Counted from the first letter of the stretch, positions 6,022-13,581 are shown. The stretch: 14,912 bases of DNA from an uncultured Bacillaceae bacterium (GCA_937967685.1 CALBTX010000067.1:1-14912), one strand, 5' to 3'. Made by a program: numbers and translations. Notes: generated from the sequence alone by a model not told the origin.

Positions 6022-8295
6022 TTAACGAAGCGGCTGAAGATAGACATCGGCAATCCGCGTCCGGCTCGCACCTTTGAGGACAGATACACCTCTGCGGGCC
6101 CGGGACATTTTTTGCACATTCCGTACATGAACGTTGCGGATGGCTCCCCGCTGAGTGACGACATGCACTGTCCCATCAAGCGCCTCGGCATCGATCATTA
6201 AGCCGGCGACGACAGCATCATCTTTTTTCAAGTTGATCCCTTTCACCCCTTGCGCTTTTTGACCGACGACGCTAATCTCCTCTTCGGCAAACCGCAGCAT
6301 GTAGCCGTCACGGGTTGCCAACAAAATGTCACGCGTGCCTGAGGTCCACTGAACATCGATCACTTCGTCATCATTTTTCAGTTTTAGCGCTACCATCGGT
6401 TTAGAGTAACGCTTCGCTTCATATTCAGCAAGCCGAGTCCGCTTGACCATCCCCTTGCGGGTGATGAACAGCAAGTATTGATCTTCCCTCTGAAAATCCT
6501 CAATGTTCAGTGCGCCAATAATTGAATCGTCTTTATCAATCGGGACAAGGTTGGTCAGATGTTGTCCCATTTCCTTCCAGCGAATATCAGGCAGCTCATG
6601 CACCGGTAAATAGACGTAATTTCCTTTAGAAGTAAAAAGGAGCAAAGTATGTGTCGTATTTGATTCGAATAAGGAGAACAGTTCATCCTCATCTTTTTTA
6701 CCTAGTTCATCTTTTCCCGAGGCCGTGTAAGAACGCATGCTTGTTCGTTTGACATATCCTTCCTTGGTAACCGTGACGATCACATCTTCCGGTGGAACGA
6801 TCACTTCCAGATTGATTTTCAATTGTTCGACTTGCTCTTCAATGGCCGTTCTGCGTTCACCCGCATATTTTTGCTTCATTTCTTGCAATTCTTTTTTGAT
6901 CACTTGAATGAGCTTTTTTTCATCGGCCAAAATGGCTTCCAATGACGCTATTTTGCGCTTTAAGGATGCTTCCTCTTCTTGCAGTTGAGTGATGTCCGTA
7001 TTTGTCAAACGGTACAGTTGCAGCATGACAATCGCTTCGGCTTGTTTTTCGGTAAATCCAAACGAATCGGTCAGGTTTTGCTTGGCGTCCGCTTTGTTGT
7101 TCGATGAGCGGATCGTGCTGATCACGTCATCTAAAATCGATACCGCCCGAATCAAACCCTGCACGATATGTGCTCGTTCCTGCGCCTTGGCCAAGTCATA
7201 GCGACTGCGTCGGGTGACGACTTCTTTTTGATGATTGATGTAGGCTTGAATCAGTTCCTTCAAGTTCAACAGTTTCGGTGTTTGATTGTGAATGGCAACC
7301 ATATTGAAATGGTAATATACTTGTAAATCTGTATACTTAAACAAAAAATTGAGCACGCCTTCGGCATCGGCATCTCTTTTCAGCTCGATCACAATGCGCA
7401 ATCCAGCGCGGTCGCTTTCATCCCTGATTTCGGAAATGCCCTCTACCTTGCGGTCAATGCGCAATTCATCGATTTTACGAACCAATGCCGCTTTATTGAC
7501 ATCATAGGGGATCTCGGTCACGACGATTTGTTCCCGGCCCCCTTTGAGCACCTCAAAGGACGTTTTGGCCCGGATGACGATTTTGCCTTTTCCTGTGCGG
7601 TAAGCCTCTCTGATCCCCTCGACCCCTTGGATAATTCCTCCGGTGGGGAAATCCGGCCCTTTGATCACACTCATCAATTGTTCAATGCTCGTCTCTGGAT
7701 TTTCCAGCTGCATGATGACCGCATCAAGCACTTCTCCGAGATGATGCGGTGGGATGTCTGTCGCGTATCCCGCAGAAATGCCGGTGGACCCGTTGACCAG
7801 CAAATTGGGAAATCGAGAAGGCAAGACGGTCGGTTCCTGCTGGGTATCGTCAAAATTAGGGGCAAACGGCACCGTCTGCCTGTCAATATCTCGCAGCAGT
7901 TCAGAAGCGATGGGCGCGAGCCTCGCTTCCGTATAGCGCATCGCCGCCTGAGGATCCCCGTCCATGCTGCCGTTATTACCATGCATCTCTACCAAAATGT
8001 TGCGCATCTTCCAATCTTGTGATAGACGCACAAGCGCATCATATACCGAGCTGTCACCATGCGGATGGTAGTTGCCGATGACCGTGCCTACGGTTTTGGC
8101 CGACTTGCGGAACGGTTTGTCTGCTGTGTTCCCTTCTTGATACATCGCATACAGGATGCGGCGTTGGACAGGTTTTAAGCCATCCCTCACATCAGGCAGA
8201 GCCCGATCTTGAATAATGTATTTTGAATATCGTCCGAAACGATCTCCAATAATTTCCTCAAAAGGCAAATCCAAATATTTTTCCAGAATGGACAC
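6022..8295 (-). CDS. parC: DNA topoisomerase IV subunit A
   Basis: Breakage-reunion subunit of topoisomerase IV, which with ParE decatenates daughter chromosomes. 757 residues: winged-helix/tower/coiled-coil core about 1-500, with the catalytic tyrosine Tyr121 in AAMRYTEARL and the quinolone-determining segment HPHGDSSVYDALVR at 77-90. Ser82 and Asp86 correspond to E. coli Ser80 and Glu84, so no classic resistance change is seen. A beta-pinwheel C-terminal domain follows at about 503-757 (repeats such as VTKEGYVKRT, ITRKGMVKRT, TRDGYMLRF). The GyrA box (QRRGGKG-like) is absent, as expected for ParC rather than GyrA. The GTG start directly abuts the parE stop codon, and GGAGGAGG lies eight bases upstream inside parE, so translation is coupled. 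I see no clear terminator between it and the MerR gene downstream. Confidence 0.97.
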   Translation of the reverse strand: MSILEKYLDLPFEEIIGDRFGRYSKYIIQDRALPDVRDGLKPVQRRILYAMYQEGNTADKPFRKSAKTVGTVIGNYHPHGDSSVYDALVRLSQDWKMRNILVEMHGNNGSMDGDPQAAMRYTEARLAPIASELLRDIDRQTVPFAPNFDDTQQEPTVLPSRFPNLLVNGSTGISAGYATDIPPHHLGEVLDAVIMQLENPETSIEQLMSVIKGPDFPTGGIIQGVEGIREAYRTGKGKIVIRAKTSFEVLKGGREQIVVTEIPYDVNKAALVRKIDELRIDRKVEGISEIRDESDRAGLRIVIELKRDADAEGVLNFLFKYTDLQVYYHFNMVAIHNQTPKLLNLKELIQAYINHQKEVVTRRSRYDLAKAQERAHIVQGLIRAVSILDDVISTIRSSNNKADAKQNLTDSFGFTEKQAEAIVMLQLYRLTNTDITQLQEEEASLKRKIASLEAILADEKKLIQVIKKELQEMKQKYAGERRTAIEEQVEQLKINLEVIVPPEDVIVTVTKEGYVKRTSMRSYTASGKDELGKKDEDELFSLFESNTTHTLLLFTSKGNYVYLPVHELPDIRWKEMGQHLTNLVPIDKDDSIIGALNIEDFQREDQYLLFITRKGMVKRTRLAEYEAKRYSKPMVALKLKNDDEVIDVQWTSGTRDILLATRDGYMLRFAEEEISVVGQKAQGVKGINLKKDDAVVAGLMIDAEALDGTVHVVTQRGAIRNVHVRNVQKMSRARRGVSVLKGASRTRIADVYLQPLR

Positions 8296-10272
8296 CTATT
8301 TGGCCTCCTCCGTCACTTCCAGATTTTGATTCATCAACAACTCTTGATCATCTTCCAGGGTAAAAGAGACGTGGCGTTCAATCCATTCTCTGCGCGGTTC
8401 CACCCTGTCTCCCATGAGAATGGATACTCTTCTTTCCGCCCTGGCGGCATCTTCGATATTAACCCGAATTAATGACCGGGTTTCGGGGTTCATCGTCGTT
8501 TCCCACAATTGGTCGGCATTCATTTCTCCCAATCCTTTGTAGCGTTGGATTGTGCAGCCTTTCCCCATCTTTTTCAACGCTTGACGCAACTGTTGTTCAT
8601 CCCAGGCGTATTCCTCCACCGCCTTTTTCCCGCTTCCCCTGCTGATTTTGTATAGTGGAGGCAGGGCGATGTAAATTTTTCCCGCTTCCACGAGAGGACG
8701 CATGTAGCGGTAGAAAAACGTCAGCAGCAATACTTGAATGTGGGCCCCGTCCGTATCCGCATCTGTCATGATGATCACCTTGTCATAATGACACTCGTCC
8801 AGATTAAAATCAGCGCCCACGCCCCCGCCTAACGTATATATGATCGTTCGAATCTCCTCATTTTTAAGGATATCTTCCAATTTCGCTTTTTCGGCGTTGA
8901 TCACTTTCCCGCGCAAAGGCAAAATCGCTTGGAACTGGCGATCACGTCCTTGTTTGGCCGACCCTCCGGCCGAATCTCCTTCCACAAGAAACAGCTCGTT
9001 GCGCGACGGATCCTTGGAACCGGCCGGTGTTAATTTGCCGCTTAACAGGGCCTCTTTTCTGCGTCCTTTTTTTCCGGTGCGGGCCTCCTCTCTCGCTTTT
9101 CGGGCCGCTTCCCTCGCTTGGGCGGCCCGAATGGATTTTTTGACAATCGTCGTCGCGACATCCGGATTTTCTTCCAGGAAGATCGTCAATTGTTCGCTCA
9201 TAAACGCATCCACCGCCGAACGGGCTTCCGGCGAACCCAGTTTTCCTTTCGTTTGCCCCTCGAATTGCAGCTTTTCCTCCGGGATGCGGATGGAAACAAT
9301 CGCTGTTAATCCTTCGCGAATGTCGCTTCCTTCTAGATTTTTGTCTTTTTCTTTGAGAAGCTTTGTTTTGCGCGCATACTCATTGATCGCTCGGGTCATC
9401 GCTGTCTTGAAGCCCGCTTCATGCGTTCCTCCGTCTCTTGTCCGCACATGATTAACAAAGGAGAGCATATTTTCGGAGACACCGTCATGATATTGAAAGG
9501 CGATTTCCAGCGGAAAATCATTTTGTGACCCTCTGAAATAAATGACCGGATGAAAGACATCTTTCTCTGAGTTTATATATTCGACGAATGCTTGAATTCC
9601 TTTGTCATAATGGTAAATTTCCCGTCTTTCGTCCCCTTTTCTAACATCCACCATTTCAATGGTTAAGCCTTTCAACAGAAAAGCGGCTTCTCGACACCGT
9701 TCGGCCAAAGATTCGAACTGAAAAGCCGTCTTTCCAAAGATGAGCGGATCGGGTTTAAACCGGACGAGCGTTCCCGTTTTGTTCGTCTTCCCCGTCACTT
9801 CAAGACTTGTAACCGGTTGTCCCCCATTTTCAAAACGCTGCCTATGTATTTTACCGTGGCGGTAGATTTCCACTTCGAGCCACTCGGAAAGCGCATTGAC
9901 AACAGAAGCGCCTACACCGTGCAACCCCCCTGAAGTCGAATAGCCTCCTTGTCCAAACTTGCCCCCGGCATGAAGCACTGTGAATATGACTTCAGGCGTC
10001 GGCTTGCCAAGCCGATGGATGCCTGTCGGTATTCCCCGGCCTTCATCGCGAATACTGACACTGCCGTCGGCATGCAGGCTCACTTCAATCCGCTGTCCAT
10101 ATCCGGCTAAAGCCTCATCCACCGCATTGTCCAGTATTTCATTCACAAGATGATGCAGGCCGCGCTGATCGGTGCTGCCTATATACATGCCAGGCCTTTT
10201 GCGGACAGCTTCCAATCCTTCCAAGACTTGGATGGCATCATCGTTGTAATCCGTAACCATTTCCTTGTTCAA
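8296..10272 (-). CDS. parE: DNA topoisomerase IV subunit B (ATPase)
   Basis: ATP-hydrolysing subunit of topoisomerase IV. 658 residues. A GHKL ATPase domain has RKRPGMYIG at 24-32, catalytic Glu45 and Mg-binding Asn49 in NEILDNAVDEAL, Asp76 in RDEGRGIP, the ATP-lid glycines GGLHGVGASVVNALS at 115-129, and transducer Lys341 in QTKGKLGSPE. A TOPRIM domain has EGDSAGGSAKQGRD beginning at Glu430 and TDADTDGAHI with Asp503, Asp505 and Asp507. PLRGKVINAEKAK is typical of Gram-positive ParE. The TTG at 10272 is chosen as the start because AGAGGAG lies nine bases upstream; the next in-frame ATG is twelve bases further in. It is the first gene of the parE-parC operon, behind a promoter carrying a near-consensus LexA box. 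Confidence 0.97.
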   Translation of the reverse strand: MNKEMVTDYNDDAIQVLEGLEAVRKRPGMYIGSTDQRGLHHLVNEILDNAVDEALAGYGQRIEVSLHADGSVSIRDEGRGIPTGIHRLGKPTPEVIFTVLHAGGKFGQGGYSTSGGLHGVGASVVNALSEWLEVEIYRHGKIHRQRFENGGQPVTSLEVTGKTNKTGTLVRFKPDPLIFGKTAFQFESLAERCREAAFLLKGLTIEMVDVRKGDERREIYHYDKGIQAFVEYINSEKDVFHPVIYFRGSQNDFPLEIAFQYHDGVSENMLSFVNHVRTRDGGTHEAGFKTAMTRAINEYARKTKLLKEKDKNLEGSDIREGLTAIVSIRIPEEKLQFEGQTKGKLGSPEARSAVDAFMSEQLTIFLEENPDVATTIVKKSIRAAQAREAARKAREEARTGKKGRRKEALLSGKLTPAGSKDPSRNELFLVEGDSAGGSAKQGRDRQFQAILPLRGKVINAEKAKLEDILKNEEIRTIIYTLGGGVGADFNLDECHYDKVIIMTDADTDGAHIQVLLLTFFYRYMRPLVEAGKIYIALPPLYKISRGSGKKAVEEYAWDEQQLRQALKKMGKGCTIQRYKGLGEMNADQLWETTMNPETRSLIRVNIEDAARAERRVSILMGDRVEPRREWIERHVSFTLEDDQELLMNQNLEVTEEAK

Positions 10273-10324
10273 AGATAATTACTCCTCTCGTCAATGTCTG
10301 GTTGTCCTCAGCTCATCTGTTTTA

Positions 10325-10338
10325 CGAACGTACGTTTT
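10325..10338. promoter_or_regulatory. LexA (DinR) operator at the parE promoter
   Basis: CGAACGTACGTTTT matches 13 of 14 positions of the Gram-positive LexA consensus CGAACRNRYGTTYC and contains the perfect palindrome AACGTACGTT. It lies just downstream of the parE -10 box, covering the predicted start site, where bound LexA would block transcription. parE-parC is part of the reported LexA regulon in B. subtilis. Confidence 0.75.
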
Positions 10339-10344
10339 TTATAC

Positions 10345-10373
10345 ATCCTACCATCTCAGGTGATTTTTTACAA
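10345..10373 (-). promoter_or_regulatory. Sigma-A promoter of parE-parC, extended -10
   Basis: On the minus strand, TTGTAA (10373-10368), a 17-bp spacer and TAGGAT (10350-10345). The spacer ends in TGG, giving an extended -10 element TGGTAGGAT. The start site would be near 10338, about 65 bases upstream of the TTG. Confidence 0.7.
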
Positions 10374-10417
10374 ATACCGTTGTAAAATTTGGCAGTCATG
10401 GCCAGCGCATTTTTCTG

Positions 10418-10434
10418 TTCTCTAGAGGAGAGAA
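10418..10434 (+). repeat. Inverted repeat TTCTCT-N5-AGAGAA in the leader of the small gene
   Basis: Perfect six-base arms. The right half and centre contain the ribosome-binding-like GAGGAG of the short reading frame at 10436, so folding would hide that site. Confidence 0.35.
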
Positions 10435-10435
10435 T

Positions 10436-10516
10436 ATGGAGAGCAACCCGGTTTTAAAGGAGACAGTGTTCGATGACATTACCAAAAGGACAAAGAGCGA
10501 TCATTGCCGGCTTTAG
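10436..10516 (+). CDS. Possible 26-codon leader peptide overlapping the next gene
   Basis: ATG at 10436 is preceded by GAGGAG at a spacing of five bases and opens a frame of 26 codons (MESNPVLKET...SDHCRL) ending in TAG at 10514-10516. It overlaps the first 44 bases of the gene at 10473 in another frame. It has no recognisable domain. It might be a translated upstream frame that modulates the main gene, or simply chance; there is no support beyond the start-site signal. Confidence 0.22.
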   Translation: MESNPVLKETVFDDITKRTKSDHCRL

Positions 10517-10853
10517 AACGATGAACAAAGCTGAACAGGCCGCTGAAATGTTATCCGCAGCAGGCATCCATGAAACAAGCATTGAACGTGTCAGCCTCCA
10601 TCCTCCGACAGAAGAGGAAGACAGATTGCACAACGCAGTCACCGGTGATTATCCCGGCTTGGCCAATGCTGTTTTCGACACGCAGATGGATCGCGATCAA
10701 AGCATCATGACAAGCGTGTCACCGAGTGCTTCAGGCATGAGCGACGGACATGACGAGAACATTGGCATGGATGTCGTTTTAACAGCGGTTGTCCAAGAAG
10801 AGCAATACAATCAGGCAGGGGAAATCATCACCCGCCTGGGCGGACAATTCTAA
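10473..10853 (+). CDS. Small uncharacterised acidic protein
   Basis: A soluble acidic protein of 126 residues with no signal peptide or membrane segment; I do not recognise a characterised family. Residues 7-40 (RAIIAGFRTMNKAEQAAEMLSAAGI...ERVSL) look like a strand-helix-strand unit and residues 98-126 (MDVVLTAVVQEEQYNQAGEIITRLGGQF) like another. The GFR...A...L...GI and closing LGGQF pattern recalls the ferredoxin-like fold of small Bacillales stress proteins such as the YflT type. The middle (about 55-97) is Asp/Ser/Met-rich and probably flexible. The ATG follows AAAGGAG at ten bases. A terminator directly after it makes it monocistronic. It diverges from parE, but I find neither a sigma-B nor a good sigma-A promoter for it. 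The function is unknown; the stress link is only a fold-level guess. Confidence 0.8.
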   Translation: MTLPKGQRAIIAGFRTMNKAEQAAEMLSAAGIHETSIERVSLHPPTEEEDRLHNAVTGDYPGLANAVFDTQMDRDQSIMTSVSPSASGMSDGHDENIGMDVVLTAVVQEEQYNQAGEIITRLGGQF

Positions 10854-10862
10854 ATCTCCCTC

Positions 10863-10891
10863 TGGAGAGCAATGCCATGCTCTCCATTTTT
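10863..10891 (+). terminator. Rho-independent terminator of the small acidic-protein gene
   Basis: A nine-base perfect stem TGGAGAGCA/TGCTCTCCA (10863-10871 with 10878-10886) with a six-base loop, followed by five T. It starts ten bases after the stop codon. Confidence 0.9.
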
Positions 10892-10908
10892 GTGCCCGTT
10901 TTCCGCTA

Positions 10909-10937
10909 TAGCCATGGTGAAGTTTATCATTTATAAT
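10909..10937 (+). promoter_or_regulatory. Probable sigma-A promoter of ispG
   Basis: A perfect TATAAT (10932-10937) with TAGCCA, a 4-of-6 match to the -35 box, 17 bp upstream (10909-10914). Transcription from about 10944 would leave a leader of some 94 bases before the ispG ATG. Confidence 0.6.
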
Positions 10938-10946
10938 GAAAACTGA

Positions 10947-11021
10947 AGTCAAGGACAACAAAAAGCGGCTTGAAATAGACTGATCCAAATATGAATGTAC
11001 GCCTACGATCCGCTTTTGACT
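10947..11021 (+). promoter_or_regulatory. Long-range stem in the ispG leader
   Basis: AAAAGCGG (10961-10968) is complementary to CCGCTTTT (11010-11017) around a 41-base loop. AGTC (10947-10950) can further pair with GACT (11018-11021) across a ten-base bulge. The right arm ends two or three bases before the GGAG ribosome binding site, so the fold could influence translation of ispG. It matches no riboswitch class I know. Confidence 0.4.
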
Positions 11022-11037
11022 GAAGGAGCGATAAGAC

Positions 11038-12120
11038 ATGTATCATCGAACACAGACAAGACCTGTCAAAGTCGGAAACTTGACCATCGGCGGAAACAAT
11101 GAGGTCATTGTTCAAAGTATGTGTACGACCAAAACAGATGACATTGAAGCCACTGTGGCTGAAATTGAGCGTCTGGAAGAGGCCGGCTGCCAACTAGTAC
11201 GGGTCGCTTGTCCCGATATGCGGGCAGCGGAAGCCATTCCTGAGATTAAAAAAAGAATCAACATTCCCCTTGTCGCCGATATTCATTTTGATTATCGGCT
11301 GGCTCTCAAGGCGATTGAAGGAGGGATTGACAAAATTCGCATCAATCCCGGCAATATTGGCAAGAGAGAACGGGTGGAAGCCGTCGTTCAAGCCGCCAAA
11401 GAAAAAGGCATCCCGATCCGGATCGGGGTCAATGCCGGTTCACTGGAAAAAAGAATTTTGGAGAAATACGGCTACCCGACGGCAGACGGAATGGTCGAAA
11501 GTGCCCTCTATCATATTTCTATTTTGGAAGAGCTCGATTTTCACGACATCATCGTTTCCTTGAAAGCTTCCGATGTCCTTCTGGCGGTCGAAGCTTACCA
11601 AAAAGCGGCTGAAGCTTTCAACTACCCCTTGCACCTGGGGATTACCGAATCGGGAACATTGTTTGCCGGCACGATCAAAAGTTCCGCCGGTTTAGGCATT
11701 CTGCTCAATCAAGGCATCGGCTCCACTTGCCGCATCTCCCTAAGTGCCGATCCCGTCGAAGAAGTGAAAGTGGCCAGGGAATTATTGAAGACATTCGGTT
11801 TGGCCTCCAATGCGGCGACATTAATTTCTTGTCCGACTTGCGGACGGATAGAAATTGATCTCATTGCCATCGCCAATGAGGTGGAAGAATACATCTCCAA
11901 AATCAAAGCCCCGATCAAGGTGGCTGTTTTGGGTTGTGCGGTGAACGGGCCTGGGGAAGCGCGGGAAGCGGATATCGGTATCGCCGGAGCACGCGGAGAG
12001 GGATTGTTGTTCAGAAAGGGCGAGATCATCCGTAAAATTCCTGAAGATCGCATGGTTGAAGAGTTGAAGAAAGAAGTCGACAAACTCGCGGCAGAATATG
12101 AGGCTGAAGCCGCTCGGTAG
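11038..12120 (+). CDS. ispG: 4-hydroxy-3-methylbut-2-en-1-yl diphosphate synthase (GcpE)
   Basis: Penultimate enzyme of the MEP isoprenoid pathway: reductive ring opening of MEcPP to HMBPP in the cytosol, using a [4Fe-4S] cluster and a flavodoxin or ferredoxin electron donor. 360 residues, the usual length of the short bacterial form. A TIM barrel covers about 1-255 (VQSMCTTKTDD, VADIHFDYRLAL, IRINPGNIG, IRIGVNAGSLE, HLGITESG). The C-terminal cluster domain has Cys265 and Cys268 (SCPTCGR), Cys300 (LGCAVNGPGE) and Glu307 as cluster ligands. The ATG at 11038 has AAGGAG about nine bases upstream. It has its own promoter and lies downstream of a terminator, so it is probably expressed alone. It converges on nth, and its stop codon sits in the loop of a strong hairpin. 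Confidence 0.97.
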   Translation: MYHRTQTRPVKVGNLTIGGNNEVIVQSMCTTKTDDIEATVAEIERLEEAGCQLVRVACPDMRAAEAIPEIKKRINIPLVADIHFDYRLALKAIEGGIDKIRINPGNIGKRERVEAVVQAAKEKGIPIRIGVNAGSLEKRILEKYGYPTADGMVESALYHISILEELDFHDIIVSLKASDVLLAVEAYQKAAEAFNYPLHLGITESGTLFAGTIKSSAGLGILLNQGIGSTCRISLSADPVEEVKVARELLKTFGLASNAATLISCPTCGRIEIDLIAIANEVEEYISKIKAPIKVAVLGCAVNGPGEAREADIGIAGARGEGLLFRKGEIIRKIPEDRMVEELKKEVDKLAAEYEAEAAR

Positions 12121-12136
12121 AGACAGCGGCTTCGGC
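12103..12136 (+). other. Strong hairpin spanning the ispG stop codon
   Basis: GCTGAAGCCGCT (12103-12114) pairs with AGCGGCTTCGGC (12125-12136): 12 base pairs including one G-U, with a ten-base loop that contains the TAG stop. No T run follows on either strand, so it is not a standard terminator. It could protect the 3' end, or stop transcription with help from a factor. Confidence 0.6.
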
Positions 12137-12151
12137 AAGCCATTTGCATAC

Positions 12152-12193
12152 CTTCAGCCGTTTGACTTCATCTGTTTGCCTTCATCCGTTTTT
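12152..12193. repeat. Three 14-bp tandem units across the 3' end of nth
   Basis: CTTCAGCCGTTTGA, CTTCATCTGTTTGC and CTTCATCCGTTTTT lie head to tail (12152-12165, 12166-12179, 12180-12193). The units differ from each other at 2-5 positions. The nth stop codon (12170-12168) falls in the middle unit. Confidence 0.65.
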
Positions 12194-12818
12194 GGCCTTC
12201 GCGGCACAAATCAAGCAGCGGACACACTGGGCATTGCGGTCTTTGCGCTTTGCAATGATAACGTCCAAAGAAGATCAGTCGGTGATGGGTGATGGCCCAC
12301 TCCTCTTTGGGCACTTTAGCCATTAACGTCTTTTCCACTTCAAGGGGCGTGTCTTTCCAGCGGCAGATCCCCAACCTTTTGCTCACCCGTTCGACATGCG
12401 TATCCACGGCAATGGCCGGACGGCCGAAAGCGGTGGATAAAATGACATTAGCCGTCTTTCGACCGATACCGGCCAGCTGCATCAATTCCTCCCGTGTCTT
12501 TGGAATCTCTCCGTTATACTCCTCGATCAAGCTTTGGCATAACTTCTTGATGTTTTTTGCCTTATTGCGAAATAAGCCGATGCTGCGAATATCGTTTTCC
12601 AACTCTTCGATAGGAACTTGAACGTAATCTTCCGGGGTTTTATATTTGGCAAACAGCCGGGGGGTGACTTTATTCACCATTTGATCCGTACATTGAGCGG
12701 ATAAAATAACGGCAATGGTCAGCTCGAAAGGGTTGGAATGGTTTAACTCGCAGTGAGCGTCTGGAAACATGTCCGCAATCGTATCCAAAATATAGCGAAT
12801 ATGTTTTTTGGAAAGCAT
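12168..12818 (-). CDS. nth: Endonuclease III (DNA glycosylase/AP lyase)
   Basis: Base-excision repair enzyme that removes oxidised pyrimidines and cleaves the abasic site. From ATG 12818 it has 216 residues, as usual for the family. A helix-hairpin-helix (LAGIGRKTANVIL, about 115-127) carries the catalytic Lys121; Asp139 in AVDTHVERVS is the second catalytic residue; the C-terminal iron-sulfur loop has Cys189, Cys196, Cys199 and Cys205 in the pattern CX6CX2CX5C. An in-frame ATG at 12860 would add 14 residues but overlaps dnaD and lacks a ribosome binding site; AAAGGTGA before 12818 contains the dnaD stop codon, so translation is coupled. It is third in aspB-dnaD-nth. The last residues (RMKANR) are encoded inside a 14-bp repeat. 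Confidence 0.96.
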   Translation of the reverse strand: MLSKKHIRYILDTIADMFPDAHCELNHSNPFELTIAVILSAQCTDQMVNKVTPRLFAKYKTPEDYVQVPIEELENDIRSIGLFRNKAKNIKKLCQSLIEEYNGEIPKTREELMQLAGIGRKTANVILSTAFGRPAIAVDTHVERVSKRLGICRWKDTPLEVEKTLMAKVPKEEWAITHHRLIFFGRYHCKAQRPQCPVCPLLDLCREGQKRMKANR

Positions 12819-12825
12819 TGGGACA

Positions 12826-13581
12826 TCACCTTTCGAGCCAATTATAAAATGTGAAATCAACAGGGGCCGCGTTGTTTTGTTTCGCCCTGCTTTTCGCTAA
12901 TTGATCCTGTCTGAATTTTTGGGTATGCCGCTGAATTTCTTCCACAGTCCGGTACCCCTTTTTTTGCCATTCGAATAAAATTCTATCAATATATCTTAAA
13001 GATAATTTATTGGAGATGACCGCTTCTTTTAAGGCCATGTAAATCATTCCCGGCGTCAACCGGTCTTCATCAAACCAATGGCTGATCGTTTCACACTCGA
13101 CAGGCGATAGCGGCCGGCCAAATTCCTGCTCAAACCGCCGAAAGACCTCCCCTTCGGCCTCTTTTCCTTTCAAGTCATCCATATCTTTGGCGTTCGGCCA
13201 TGCCGCATCCGTCTCACCAGAGAGGGCTGCATCTTCCAAACCGATCGTTAAAAAACGGAACAGCTTTTCCCATAGCGGTTCAAGTGAGTAACTTTCGATG
13301 AGCTTACCTTCAGCATCTAGACTGGATTGGATGTGAATAAACCGTTCCTTTCTCAGCCGGTTCAACATGTGCAACAGTTCCATTTTCGAACAGGTCATTC
13401 TTTCCAAAAGCTGTTCAATGCTGGGAAAGTGGTTGCCCTCATTGGAAAAAGCATGCAGGTGAATAATCAACATCATTTCCGTATCGGTTAAATGGAGCTT
13501 TTTATAATTTTCAAGCAGCAGATGAGGAAGCGAGGCGTTACCTTTACTCATCCATTTGGCCCATTGTTGTACAGAAATCAT
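12826..13581 (-). CDS. dnaD: DNA replication initiation/primosome protein DnaD
   Basis: Low-GC Gram-positive primosome protein that acts with DnaA, DnaB and DnaI in loading the replicative helicase at oriC and at restart sites. 251 residues: an N-terminal DDBH1 winged helix at about 15-115 (oligomerisation; LTDTEMMLIIHLHAF, PSIEQLLERM), a polar linker at about 118-145, and a C-terminal DDBH2 domain at about 145-215 that binds DNA, with the signature YIDRILFEW at 197-205 and WFDEDRLTPGMI. The B. subtilis protein is about 20 residues shorter; the difference looks to be in the linker and tail. The ATG at 13581 follows a GGGGGG(A)AAGAGG tract. It lies 21 bases after aspB and seven before nth, the conserved Bacillus gene order. 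Confidence 0.95.
   Translation of the reverse strand: MISVQQWAKWMSKGNASLPHLLLENYKKLHLTDTEMMLIIHLHAFSNEGNHFPSIEQLLERMTCSKMELLHMLNRLRKERFIHIQSSLDAEGKLIESYSLEPLWEKLFRFLTIGLEDAALSGETDAAWPNAKDMDDLKGKEAEGEVFRRFEQEFGRPLSPVECETISHWFDEDRLTPGMIYMALKEAVISNKLSLRYIDRILFEWQKKGYRTVEEIQRHTQKFRQDQLAKSRAKQNNAAPVDFTFYNWLER

Noticed and set aside
7528..8022. Open frame of 164 codons on the plus strand opposite parC
   Set aside because: It lies against the catalytic core of parC, and its sequence has no recognisable motif.
8840..9451. Open frame of 203 codons on the plus strand opposite parE
   Set aside because: Ser/Arg/Phe-rich composition expected from the complement of parE; the parE TOPRIM and ATPase motifs cover the region.
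6022..10272. Gyrase (gyrB-gyrA) instead of topoisomerase IV
   Set aside because: The A subunit lacks the GyrA box and the B subunit has the PLRGKVINAEKA form and direct abutment typical of parE-parC; no recF or dnaA is nearby.
12819..12860. Longer nth start at 12860
   Set aside because: It overlaps the end of dnaD and lacks a ribosome binding site; the ATG at 12818 has one and matches the usual N-terminus of the family.
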